From Trichomonas vaginalis G3 (Eukaryota > Parabasalia > Trichomonadida > Trichomonadidae), in assembly GCF_026262505.1 (NCBI RefSeq), contig NC_067205.1, forward strand, positions 6,076,001 through 6,140,000: a stretch of DNA of 64,000 nt. Direction: 5' to 3'. Position 1 is the stretch's first letter. Every line of letters starts with the position of its first letter. Positions 9,471-19,468 of this stretch are shown here, one piece after another. The notes below the pieces were generated by a model, which saw only the letters and a program-made list of their open reading frames with translations, made no database searches and was not told the DNA's origin. The translations under genes were made by a program, and so were the position numbers.

Positions 9471-11465
9471 TCATTGAACCATTCGATAAATGAGCATCTT
9501 TGCGAGCCATTTGTGTTCGAGAGTCTTGTACCATAAAGGTGGCATCTCAGCAGTTGAGCATCCCTTCAATGCATTGATATCTGTTGATGGAACAGAGTAT
9601 GCGACTTCATCATTGATCATGATCCAATATGCACTTTTTTGCAAAAAGACCACGTAATGAAAATTGCAATAGGCAACAATTGCAATCAATTGATATCTTT
9701 GCCTTTCGACTGTTGGGAGTGTCAACTTTTTCGGGAAGTCAAAGATGACTTGATGAATCGAATCATTCTGCCACTCTCTCTGAATGTCGAAAGTCAAGAA
9801 TTGTGGCCATGATGTGTTCCTTGTAGTTGACAAATGATATTGAATGGCATGATCGAGATCTGGTTCTCCAATTCTGGTGTGAATCGAGTAGCAATTTGTT
9901 TGTTCGTTGGCACTATCACGGTAAGTGATTCGGAAGAGTTGACCGATTCCTGGTATTTGCTCTGCGAGATCTGTGATCAATCTTGTCATCGTGTCATCAC
10001 AATCTTGTGCCTCATATGTTGAGTTACCAAGTAATGTGGCAAGTTCATGGGGAACGAAGACTAATCCTTTGGACTTCAATGAATTCAAATTTGTAAAGAT
10101 ACTTGACATCTCTGTTACGATGGGAGAGGACTGATTGGCAACCTTCAAAACTTCTGTTCTCACTTCGGATATGTAGAACAGAACCTGTAAACATACGTTC
10201 AAATGACACGTATTTCCCATATTATGAAGACCAACAATACCACCTTTAATTGGGTAAAGGTAGTTCGCCTCTTGTGATGACTGTATGATATCGACAGCTT
10301 GATGAGCGACAGCAATGATGTTCCGCTTTGATGGTTTCATGGAGGGTGCAACAACAGCAGCGACGGTATCGCTTGAAGGAAGAACCTTTGTTGGTGTAAA
10401 ATCTTCGAAAAGGAGTAACTCTTCATTATCATTCAGGGGTGATCCATCAATGTTATAATTTGTCAAACCGACTAAACCTGATATGATCAGAGGAAGTGAT
10501 GTGCGCTCACCTCGAAAACCATTTTTCATGCAGGACCAGCATGACTTGAAACGTGCAAAGAAACGCTCGACAATCTGCCTGTCTTGGGCAATGGCGTTGT
10601 TGCGTTCAACGTCTGCTTCTTCGTGGCTTCTCTTCATCACCACGGCAGTAAGGTGATATTTCTGGATTCCAATATAGCCCCGGTCGGCAAGTACAGGATA
10701 TTGGTAATCATCAAATCCTCGCTTTACTGTCAAAAAATCCGAGACTTTTGACAAATCGAAAATCTTCTTGTCATGGACTGCAGCCATAAACTCAACGTTT
10801 TGATGTATGGCTTTTCCATCTGGTGACACGAGGACTTGGAGCTTAATACCGTTGCAGTGGTTTTTTTCATCCCAACTATAAAGCCTCTCTTCCTTTACCG
10901 AAGGAATGTTGAAAGGAATTGTAGTGCTGTCTACAGCTGCAACAGCATCAGGGAAGTTTGTAAATTTGTTCTTCATTGAAGTTAACGGTGGACAGTGATT
11001 GGGAAGAAAATAGCTCGCAAAGATTGGAAATGCAACATTGGTAGTTCTTGTAACTAATTTGGAATAGCATGACTGGGAAATATGTAGCAACGGACATAAT
11101 GCTGAATAGGGCAAGTATGTGCAGTAATATGTGAGCGTGAGGAAGAGAGACTCGATTGTTGAAAATTTGACCTTCCTTCCTCTTCTGGCCCTTCCACAGT
11201 TGGATTCAATAATGTCAGCGAGGTATTCCAACTGTTCATATGTGAAGTTGCACAATGATCGGAGCTGGAGCTTTGGATGCATCCTGATGAATATTGAAAT
11301 CGAGAACCTGGGCATTGGATTGGTCAATGTCATCTCTTTTGCCTCTTCTTCATTTAATGGCTCTTCATCTGTGTCGGAATTCTCAGGTGTAACAGTAACA
11401 ACAATGTTCGCCCTTCTGGATTCTTTTATCTTGGTGATGATATCTTCATCGCATGGTTCATCCAT
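9471..11465 (-). CDS. DDE transposase (IS5/Harbinger, DDE_Tnp_4 type) fused to a ubiquitin-specific protease
   Basis: An intact 664-residue frame from MDEPCDEDI. Residues ~90-170 form a helical region like the HARBI1-type N-terminus (LEYLADIIESNCGRARRGRK). The DDE core follows: first Asp in AVAAVDSTTIPF, second in YPVLADRGYIG, and the Glu in QDRQIVERFFARFKSCW. After ~60 linker residues the C-terminal third reads as a USP peptidase: Cys box GIVGLHNMGNTCHLNVCLQVL with the nucleophilic Cys, and a His box YQLIAIVAYCNFHYVVFL...WIMINDEV with the catalytic His and a likely acidic residue. The frame can extend 32 codons upstream, but that segment overlaps the promoter-like sequence; two TCAYTW motifs lie 12 and 17 nt before 11465. 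I saw no clear terminal inverted repeats near it. It could be a domesticated gene or an active transposon gene, lying between hairpin arrays. Confidence 0.88.
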   Translation of the reverse strand: MDEPCDEDIITKIKESRRANIVVTVTPENSDTDEEPLNEEEAKEMTLTNPMPRFSISIFIRMHPKLQLRSLCNFTYEQLEYLADIIESNCGRARRGRKVKFSTIESLFLTLTYYCTYLPYSALCPLLHISQSCYSKLVTRTTNVAFPIFASYFLPNHCPPLTSMKNKFTNFPDAVAAVDSTTIPFNIPSVKEERLYSWDEKNHCNGIKLQVLVSPDGKAIHQNVEFMAAVHDKKIFDLSKVSDFLTVKRGFDDYQYPVLADRGYIGIQKYHLTAVVMKRSHEEADVERNNAIAQDRQIVERFFARFKSCWSCMKNGFRGERTSLPLIISGLVGLTNYNIDGSPLNDNEELLLFEDFTPTKVLPSSDTVAAVVAPSMKPSKRNIIAVAHQAVDIIQSSQEANYLYPIKGGIVGLHNMGNTCHLNVCLQVLFYISEVRTEVLKVANQSSPIVTEMSSIFTNLNSLKSKGLVFVPHELATLLGNSTYEAQDCDDTMTRLITDLAEQIPGIGQLFRITYRDSANEQTNCYSIHTRIGEPDLDHAIQYHLSTTRNTSWPQFLTFDIQREWQNDSIHQVIFDFPKKLTLPTVERQRYQLIAIVAYCNFHYVVFLQKSAYWIMINDEVAYSVPSTDINALKGCSTAEMPPLWYKTLEHKWLAKMLIYRMVQ

Positions 11466-11482
11466 GTTGATAAATGAAGTGA
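11466..11482 (-). promoter_or_regulatory. Two initiator-like (Inr) motifs before the transposase-USP start
   Basis: Reading on the minus strand, TCACTT and TCATTT start 17 and 12 nt upstream of the chosen ATG. Both fit the T. vaginalis initiator TCA(+1)Y(T/A), usually found 5-20 nt before the start codon. This supports the shorter start. Confidence 0.65.
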
Positions 11483-11547
11483 TTAAAAGATATAAAAATC
11501 TTATCAAATTTGAAATAGAGTTCAAAATTAATAAATAATGAAACCCA

Positions 11548-11738
11548 ATCAATTTAATCATATCTAGATATCCTAATATATATCATTTTAAACTTGAAAT
11601 TAAGAAACTGTGAAGAATTAAAAAACGTTTAAAATCTTTCATACAATTTAATCATATCTATATATTCTAGTATATATCATTTTAAACTCGAAATTAAGAA
11701 ACTGTGAAGAATTAAAAAAAACGTTTAAAATCTTTTAA
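11548..11738. repeat. 97-bp tandem duplication upstream of the transposase-USP gene
   Basis: Two copies, starting near 11548 and 11645, share CAATTTAATCATATCTA, ATATATCATTTTAAACT and GAATTAAAAAA-CGTTTAAAAT with few differences. The first copy lies in the 5' flank of the gene. Confidence 0.85.
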
Positions 11739-11792
11739 TAGAAATAGTTTATTTAAAAAATAAAAGTTTAACTGGTGCATAAGTAAAAATTA

Positions 11793-11871
11793 GATTCTCG
11801 AACTTATTATTATTTTTGATTGAAATATTAAAATAGTATTCCAATCAAAAGTAATAATAAGTTCGAGAATC
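11793..11871. repeat. Long hairpin (about 33-bp arms)
   Basis: GATTCTCGAACTTATTATTA and following bases pair with the complementary sequence ending at 11871; the arms differ at very few positions. It fits the larger end of the hairpin family in this region. Confidence 0.85.
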
Positions 11872-11944
11872 GTAATTTTAGAACTTTTTAACATTCTTCA
11901 CGCCTGTAAAATATTCCATAATTACAGATTTTATTAATTACTAC

Positions 11945-12252
11945 TTTTTTAGATACATTCTAAAGCTGGCGAAGCAACGCTAAAGTGATGATTAACAGTG
12001 AATCACTGCGACGACCCAACATAATATATTGAGATTAATTTTCTAGGTACGGTTGAAATGGCGGAGACCTTCTGGCTGTGCCTCAGAGCCCCTAAAATAT
12101 TTCAAAAGAAATATTTCTACCATTTCGTCGAAAGATTAATCTCTGACTATGTCCGAGATAGCATCACTCAGGCGAAAGTATTACGCCGAGAATACCGATA
12201 GAAGTTTCTATCTAGTATAAGCGCCAGTATTTAGAAGAAAACATCTAAAAAA
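11945..12252. ncRNA. Candidate structured RNA: ~308-bp multibranched fold
   Basis: A terminal helix can form between 11946-11954/11959-11964/11966-11971 (TTTTTAGAT, TCTAAA, CTGGCG) and 12222-12227/12230-12235/12243-12251. Inside are nested and side helices: 11984-11989 with 12002-12007; 12031-12038 with 12136-12143 (GAGATTAA); 12055-12061 with 12120-12126 (GAAATGG); 12095-12103 with 12108-12116 (9 bp, AAAA loop); 12171-12174 with 12184-12187 (GGCG); 12197-12201 with 12208-12212. It is more GC-balanced than its flanks and has no reading frame. It is neither a tRNA nor obviously snRNA, RNase P, SRP RNA or group I intron. It could be RNA or a DNA-level structure; strand is unknown. Confidence 0.4.
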
Positions 12253-12944
12253 TGAACTATTTGTTCCATTCAATTATCAATTTTTTTTGTGAAAAAAAGA
12301 AATTTTGAAATTATACTTATAATATTGTTAGCATATATAAAATAAACATTTTGGGAAAAATTATAAAATTTTCCAAAATTTACAATCGAAAATTTTCCCA
12401 AATATCCATCAACATTTTTCCCAAAAAATTTCACAGGAAGGTTTGCCAAAGCGGAACCCAACTAATATGTTCAATTCATGAAAATTTTATTTTAATTTAC
12501 TAGGTTTATATAAACTTTTGAACCTTTTATTGTTGCATGCTAAGTTCGGTCAACGATAGAAATTGAGTGGAAATTAATCGTCGAGGAAGTACGATTATGT
12601 AAAGTAAAAAAATGTTGTGGGATTTTTAATATTATATATTATTTTATAATAAATTTTTTTGAGTCATTTTAAGAAGCACATATAATTTTTTGCATTTAAA
12701 AATTAAAGTAGTGTCAAACGAATTTATCACTTAATTTAATACTCAGATTTCTTAAAATTAATGAAAAAAAGGTTTTCTGAGAACTTTTGAGAATGGTTTT
12801 CAAATTCCATTATTGAAAATATATAGGTATTGTATGAAATTCAAACTCTATATTTATTAAAATTCTAAATTTTAATAAAATAACTTTTCAGAGGAATATG
12901 ATTTTGAATGGTTGATTAATAAGTATAAAAATGTCTACGATTTT
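12253..12944. other. AT-rich non-coding DNA
   Basis: No gene recognised. It contains runs of A/T and short repeated GGGAAAAATT-like words near 12350-12425. Confidence 0.5.
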
Positions 12945-13262
12945 AAGGAGGGAATTGCTCCTTATGAGGTATACATCATAACTATATACCTCATAAGGAA
13001 CAATTCCCTCTTGATAGCTGGGAAACTTTCTCTGAATAACTTATCATTTGGAGAAAGTTCCCCAGCTATCTATTAGGAACTAAAGGCTATGAGGCACTAA
13101 TATATAATCAGTGCCTCATAGCCTTTAGTTTCCTATTAAAAACGAGAAAACTTGTTCGAAATGATAAACAATTTCGAACAAGTTTTCTCATTTTAAGGAG
13201 GGAATTGTTCCTTATGAGGTATACATCATAACTATATACCTCATAAGGAACAATTCCCTCTT
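12945..13262. repeat. Hairpin array 4: A-B-A-B-A with a 250-bp higher-order period
   Basis: Five palindromes in order: A 12945-13012, B 13013-13070, A 13074-13135, B 13144-13189, A 13195-13262. The first and last A differ by about one base and start exactly 250 bp apart, the same distance as between identical B units in array 1. The A cores read TTATGAGGTATA and CTATGAGGCACT; the B arms read GGGAAACTTTCTC and GAGAAAACTTGTTCG. Confidence 0.9.
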
Positions 13263-14076
13263 GATATCCTGGATATTTTTGAATATATTTTTTAATTAAA
13301 GTTCTCAAAAGTATTATCAAGGGTGATTTTTTAAAAATATCTCCAATTAATTAACTAATTAAAAGTATTATATTTTTAAAATTAAATAGTTTTTCAATTT
13401 TTTTGAAGGAATTGAGATACTTCCCACGACAATAAAATTGAGAGGTTTACATTATGACTGATCTTAGCATGCAACATTATAATGTCTATAGCAACTCAAA
13501 TCAATTGCAATTCATTAATTTATTTGTTTGAGACAAATCATTAATTTATTGATTTTTTTGAAACAAAAAAAGGACATAGGAACTATTCAATTTGTTTGTA
13601 ATCCTTTTTTATCCACACTTGCTGAAAAAATAAAAAAAATTAATTGTTATATAAAATATCTTTGTATTTTGATTACATATTCTATATGTGGTATTCCGCA
13701 AATCATATTTCATATTCCAATAAAAGGCACTTAATGTGCATTTTCTAATTCAATTAGATTTGCACATTAAGTGCCTTATTATTATAATAACTTTAATATG
13801 GAATAAGTCGAGTTTATTCCAATATACGAGCTTATGCTCATATGTCGGGTTAAAATCTGGCGTTTGGCAACGTCGCAAAACACCAATATGCTAATTCCTA
13901 AAAATTTTTTATGAAAAAATTCTTTATTCGCAAAAGGTATAGTATTTGCTCATGTACGAACATATGCGAGAAATTCCCAATATTTATACAAAGCTAATAT
14001 TTGAGCTATCTTCATATATTGTTGTGAATAAAAAAAATTGAATACTTTACTGGCTGGGCAAATTTGTCGCCGCCAC
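13263..14076. other. Non-coding stretch with one strong hairpin at 13724-13777
   Basis: No gene of note. A hairpin with 17-bp perfect arms (AAGGCACTTAATGTGCA at 13724-13740, complement at 13761-13777) has an imperfectly palindromic loop. The remainder is AT-rich. Confidence 0.6.
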
Positions 14077-14703
14077 GATATTTTGAAATTTAAATTATTT
14101 ATCAAAATTAAAATTTAACTTGAAATTTATAATTATTTAGTCATATTTTGCATAATTCTAAGTAGATTTTGTAAAAAATCAAGAAAGAAAAATTTTAACG
14201 TGCTTTATTTTTTCTTTTTATAATAATACATATTTTTATATAATTAACATATTCATAATGTTTCACCCTTTCAAAAATATAATCCTCCTCCTCTCAAATA
14301 AACGTACATACGGGTGGCCTCTTTTTTCAAAAAATTAAAATTTGAAATTTTGGGCTCAAATATTAGAGATTTTTTCAACCTTCAACGATATATGTTATCT
14401 ATATCAGACCTCCTTTCTTTTTGATACTTAACATTGTTCCTAAATCTTAGCCGTTAAGGCTGTTCTGAAAATATTTTTTTTTCGAAAAAATTCAAAAAAA
14501 ATTCTTAAAATTCAAAAATCCCTTAATTCCCGAGGATTTTGGAAAAAAGTTTTTACATGAACATGTGTATATTATATGAAGTATATTGATAAGGTAAAAA
14601 TCAAATTTTATTGCATATTCATCGAGAAAATAAACTAACGAATCCCTCAAAATTGAGAGGGTAATCCTCCTCCTCTCAAATAAACGTACATACGGGTGCA
14701 CCC
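14077..14703 (-). mobile_element. Incomplete inverted copy of the TTAA-type element
   Basis: This stretch is the near-identical reverse complement of 16062-16690. Its outer end at 14703 is the terminus GGGTGCAC (minus-strand reading) and is followed by TTAA at 14704-14707. The other end stops at 14077 without a matching terminus, so about 410 bp are lacking. The 69-residue frame seen in both copies starts inside the terminal repeat and is unlikely to be a real gene. Confidence 0.8.
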
Positions 14704-15592
14704 TTAACTTTTCTTACCATGACCTCCAAGGTCTAAGCACATTACAATTTCTGTTGTTTTTACGTTTTTCTTATAATATATTTTATTTTGATAATTAAAT
14801 GCTAAAGGCATGCATATTATATTTTAAACATGCATTTTACTAAACTCTGATAATATTAAACAAATCTAAATACCAGATCGTTATATTTTGAAATTATATT
14901 TATATTATTATATAAAAATGCCATTGCTTAATGATACACTTCAAATTGGATAGAATTTACAGAAAACTATCTATCAACAATCTGAATTACAATTAAAATA
15001 GATATTTATGATGGAAATCATAATTTTAACTTTTTATTCTTTTTAAAACAAAAACATACATAATTTATTAATAAAAATCTTGGATGAAGATGAATTCATA
15101 GTAACAAGCCTAAAATAAAAGTAATTAATGAAATTCACACATAATTTGTTTTATTTTAATTCATTTTCATTATCTAATACTTATATTTTGCACTATTATA
15201 CAAATGAATACTACTTATATCATTAAAAGAAGAGTATTCTATATCCTGCATGAATATGCATTTGACTGGAATCAATATATTGGTAAGTGCAATAGTTAAC
15301 ACCCAAAATTAAAAGAAAAATATATGTATAATAAGATTCAATGCAGTGTTCTTCAATGACACCAAAATATAGACAGAATGTATCTGATTCAATGACTAAT
15401 AAATAAAAACATATGTATTTAATGATATAGATACATTGGCATAATAATACATTATCATGCTGCAAAAGGAAAATCCCGAATACTTAATTCATTATACAGA
15501 AACAAGAATTTTATATTCCAAATTTTTCTATCGTCCTTTACTGATCTACTTTCCGTATTTTTACGACGATAGAAAAAAAATCCGTAAACCCC
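14704..15592. other. AT-rich non-coding DNA
   Basis: No supported gene. A 13-bp inverted pair (TTTTTCTATCGTC / GACGATAGAAAAA) lies near 15523-15570. From about 15597 the sequence matches the 3' flank of the BEACH/WD40 pseudogene at 43051. Confidence 0.5.
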
Positions 15593-15783
15593 CTAGAATA
15601 TTCATAAAATAACGAGAAAAATAACTCATTGAAAGAGAGATTGCACAACAAATATAAAGAGATATTGCACAGTGACTTAGAATAAATCTGACATAGAATA
15701 TGAATAATTAATGAATTAATAAAAAAATAATAGTTTTATATAAGAAACAAACAAATGAGTAATATTTATTTAAATATAAATAG

Positions 15784-18040
15784 TTAAACATAAAGAGATA
15801 GTCCAGTGCAAAAAAGACATGTGCCGTTAATGCAGCAGCGCTTGCAGCAATGACGTGAACATGATTGACATTGTTCTGATGAAATAGAGCCGCAGATAGG
15901 ACATCGTGTTAATAGTTCGTGACGAAAATGTGGTGAAACAACACCAATAGATGTCCATAATGTAACATTAAGATCGGAGTCACCAGATGTAAAACATGTG
16001 TTGCTTCCGTGGATTTGAAGAGAAACGATTTTATGTTGGTGAGGACTTTCTAATTCTTTAAGGGTGCACCCGTATGTACGTTTATTTGAGAGGAGGAGGA
16101 TTACCCTCTCAATTTTGAGGGATTCGTTAGTTTATTTTCTCGATGAATATGCAATAAAATTTGATTTTTACCTTATCAATATACTTCATATAATATACAC
16201 ATGTTCATGTAAAAACTTTTTTCCAAAATCCTCGGGAATTAAGGGATTTTTGAATTTTAAGAATTTTTTTTGAATTTTTTCGAAAAAAAAATATTTTCAG
16301 AACAGCCTTAACGGCTAAGATTTAGGAACAATGTTAAGTATCAAAAAGAAAGGAGGTCTGATATAGATAACATATATCGTTGAAGGTTGAAAAAATCTCT
16401 AATATTTGAGCCCAAAATTTCAAATTTTAATTTTTTTGAAAAAAGAGGCCACCCGTATGTACGTTTATTTGAGAGGAGGAGGATTATATTTTTGAAAGGG
16501 TGAAACATTATGAATATGTTAATTATATAAAAATATGTATTATTATAAAAAGAAAAAATAAAGCACGTTAAAATTTTTCTTTCTTGATTTTTTACAAAAT
16601 CTACTTAGAATTATGCAAAATATGACTAAATAATTATAAATTTCAAGTTAAATTTTAATTTTGATAAATAATTTAAATTTCAAAATATCAAGTTCAGTTC
16701 GACTATGTATGTAGTAATTCCTCAATAAAGTGCCAAAACCCTATTAAAATATATGAACATTTTCAACATTTTAATGTTTTTATTTAAAAATTTGATGGAA
16801 TATGAGCTTCAAACAATTATTATGTAAATAAAAATAATTAAATATATGTATTTATTCGTATTACAACCGTAGTAAGTCGATTCTTCCTTTCTTCTACTGA
16901 GGTTTGAATTTGATTTCGAATTGTAAAGAGATTCAAAGGGAAAATACTAGCGGATAAAAACTACCTCCATGAAAGGGTCATAATGGACTCAAGTTGTATT
17001 TTTTGATATTTTTTGCTTTTCGAGCCTAAATAGGTAGCCAAGATAATGCCTAAAATAAGGTTCTAAATTCTGAAGTTTACATGATCCTCTCGTGTGCACC
17101 CTTAATTTCGATGAATGAATAATCGGCGCAATATGATGTTAAAATAATATTGTCATTAACAAAACCAACTAATGAATAGCGAATAGATTCAGAATTAGAT
17201 AATCGAAAAACACTAAGTGATGATGTCTTAGATTTATTGAATTCACGATGGGCGAGTGAACTACCATTGATACTATACAAATAAAGAGACATGTCCGTCA
17301 AAACCCAGACAAGACCACTAGATTCATCAAATTTGGATGTAACAATGTTTTCAGAAAGATCAACTTTACGGTGGATTGTTCCTGAAAATGCATCCCAAAT
17401 AACAAATGTGGATGAATATGATGTAACAACAATACAATCATATCCACAAATGTCTGAAATAGGTTTAGATGGTAATGAAATGGCGGACAATGATGAAATC
17501 TCGGTAGGAATACCAAATTCGTATTTGATTCGGAATGAACGTGATAAACAAAATGCATAATCAACAACTAACAACAGGCCGTTCTCAGAAAGTGAAAAGC
17601 CAGTGCTGTAAACAAATGTTGGTGATGTACGTCGGAAAACAACATTACCACTGCGAATAGATGTAACAATGATAGACATGGATGAAATGTCAAGTTGGAA
17701 AATCAAATCACGTGAACATTGAAGACGATGACTCATTAATGGTGATGATCGGATACTTTCACCATCAAAGATGACGTGCTTAGCTTTAAGAGACATGACT
17801 TGTGGAGTGATGATGTTGTGGATATTACAAATTGACTTCTTGTGCGAACTTGTTACTTTAAGTTTAGCACTAAATGAAACAAATTCTGAATTTTGGAATT
17901 TCTTCAATGAATTACAAAATGAAAAAATGTGTTTAGAGTTCTTCTCGGATTCAAGTTTCTCGTTGATATGTGATGATGTCTTCATACCATATTTGAGAAG
18001 TTCTGGAATAGACATGAACAATGGACTGATACATTCTTTA
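15784..18040 (-). pseudogene. Partial duplicate of BEACH/WD40 gene, split by an inserted element
   Basis: Two coding blocks, 17102-18040 and 15784-16061, closely match 43235-44447 of the larger pseudogene on the same strand. They cover the WD40-type repeat region and the Cys-rich C-terminal finger. The duplicate begins mid-gene (no N-terminal solenoid or PH-like part) and also copies ~190 bp of 3' flank. Between the blocks lies a 1,040-bp element with TTAA target duplication at 16058-16061 and 17102-17105. Few other differences separate the two copies, so the duplication looks recent. Confidence 0.85.
16062..17101. mobile_element. 1,040-bp non-autonomous element with TTAA target duplications
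   Basis: Comparison with the uninterrupted copy near 43510 gives the exact boundaries: the target CTTTAATTT became CTTTAA + element + TTAATTT. The termini are short inverted repeats, GGGTGCAC at the left and GTGCACCC at the right. TTAA target duplication is typical of piggyBac-like transposons, although the terminal bases are GGG rather than CCC. The word ACCCGTATGTACGTTTATTT is repeated directly at 16069 and about 16451. No transposase is encoded. Confidence 0.85.
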
Positions 18041-18657
18041 GTAGGGATGCGACGGTTTTACGCCATGACCGTTTAAAAATAGAATAATACGCCATTCGGC
18101 CGAATAACAAAACAATACAAAATTATCGCCGTCCATTTTTTTTCTTTCTTTCTTTCTCTTTTTTTTCTCTCTCTTTCTTTTCTCTTTCCTCTTTTTACTC
18201 CTCTTTCTCTTTTCATCATTAAACGTAGAAAGATATATTAATATTATTTTAAAATTAAAAAAAATAAAGAAAGTATAATACGTAATTATTTAGTTTATAC
18301 ATGGCACGGCGGACGCAAAAAGTGACAAAATAGAATACCTATGGTGGCAAGACAAAGGAAACATTTTTGTAAGGCAAACATTATATCAAATACCTTTACT
18401 TTGTAATAAGAAATATAATTATCACGAAATTACAAATAAATATTGTTTAATATAATTAATAGCAAAATTGTTTTTTATTATTTCCCTTAAGACCTTACTT
18501 ATTAAGTATACGTATAACAAGCTTGTACTGCATGTATTAGTTAATAGAACAAAAGAAAATGAGCTCAAATGAAAAAAAATTTCATGCTATTTTGGAAATA
18601 TGCATATTCGAAGTATGAGAGTTGTAAACACTGAGAATTTTAAGCTTTGGTTGATGA
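18041..18657. other. Non-coding junction with a CT-rich microsatellite
   Basis: Homology to the BEACH/WD40 copy ends at 18040. The next bases, TAGGGATGCGACGGTTTTAC from 18042, resemble a hAT-type transposon end, but I found no partner end. A pyrimidine-rich low-complexity tract (CTTT/CT) runs 18129-18216. No gene seen before Maverick sequence starts near 18658. Confidence 0.5.
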
Positions 18658-18867
18658 TGTTATATTTTTGTCTGCTTCAAGAACTTTCACCATTTCAGTT
18701 ATACCAACTTTCTTTGCTTTATGAAAATATTTAGGTTCAGCAAAGACTGCTATTCTATAACATTTTCCATTGTTTGTGTAAAGAACTATTCTGTCAATGT
18801 ATTTGTATTGTTTGTGAGTATAAACTTTGTTCTGCTTCAATTCAATAAGATATCCGAATACGTCCAT
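18658..18867 (-). pseudogene. Maverick I small protein, incomplete
   Basis: Matches the start of the 139-residue minus-strand protein at 54846-55265 (MDVFGYLIELKQNK). The left edge of the fossil cuts through it. Confidence 0.75.
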
Positions 18868-18885
18868 CTTTTTATTCTAAGTAAA

Positions 18886-19464
18886 ATGTCATTTCCGAAA
18901 AATAGAAGCGTAAGTGTTTCAAAAGGTTTAATGGCGGTGGCAGATGTGAAGTTAAATTCACCAACTCAAACAAACAGTCAAAGTGTTATTGTCAATGTCA
19001 AAGACAGAGATGTTGAAATGGGGAAACCATACGAAGACGAAGATGGTATAACAATTGTTCCTGTAAAAGAACCAACATATCCTGAAGTTAGCAGAGACTT
19101 AAGTTCTGTTGCAGATATTCGAAACGACTACCAACAACTGAAAGACAAACTTCAAACTCAGGAGAAGATTTGTCAAGCTTTAAGTATAATGTTAAACTTG
19201 GTCGAACACAACCCTGTAAAAGTGAACTCATATGTCATTGCACCTCATGAAGTTTTGAAAGAACTATTGAAACTTTTGACAGAGGCAGACGATATAAACA
19301 TCAAAGAAATAGAACCCGACATTAGTTGCTGTGGTGTTTCATATAATGTCATTGACAAGATATACGTTATGAAAGGAGGTGAAACGTTGAACTTAAAATA
19401 TAGTTTCCCAGACGATATAAAAATATTTGACGACCACAACATTTCATTAAAATTTATTTGCTAA
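18886..19464 (+). CDS. Maverick I protein beginning MSFPKNRSVSV
   Basis: One open frame of about 192 residues, the counterpart of 55284-55862 in copy II. It has a coiled-coil-like middle (DYQQLKDKLQTQEK) and no recognised domain. Its place directly before the minor capsid gene suggests a virion-related role, by inference only. Confidence 0.75.
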   Translation: MSFPKNRSVSVSKGLMAVADVKLNSPTQTNSQSVIVNVKDRDVEMGKPYEDEDGITIVPVKEPTYPEVSRDLSSVADIRNDYQQLKDKLQTQEKICQALSIMLNLVEHNPVKVNSYVIAPHEVLKELLKLLTEADDINIKEIEPDISCCGVSYNVIDKIYVMKGGETLNLKYSFPDDIKIFDDHNISLKFIC

Positions 19465-19468
19465 GTAA

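Noticed and set aside
11945-12252. Group I intron, hammerhead or RNase P RNA
   Set aside because: I looked for the P/Q/R/S elements, the CUGAUGA...GAAA core and conserved RNase P regions and found no convincing match, so it is kept only as an unassigned structured candidate.
14492-16273. Two identical 69-residue reading frames as a duplicated gene
   Set aside because: They start inside the terminal repeat of the TTAA element with no ATG, and the product is low complexity; they reflect the inverted DNA copies.
17291-18076. Plus-strand reading frames of 89 and 101 residues
   Set aside because: They are antisense shadows of the BEACH/WD40 duplicate and recur at the same places in the other copy.
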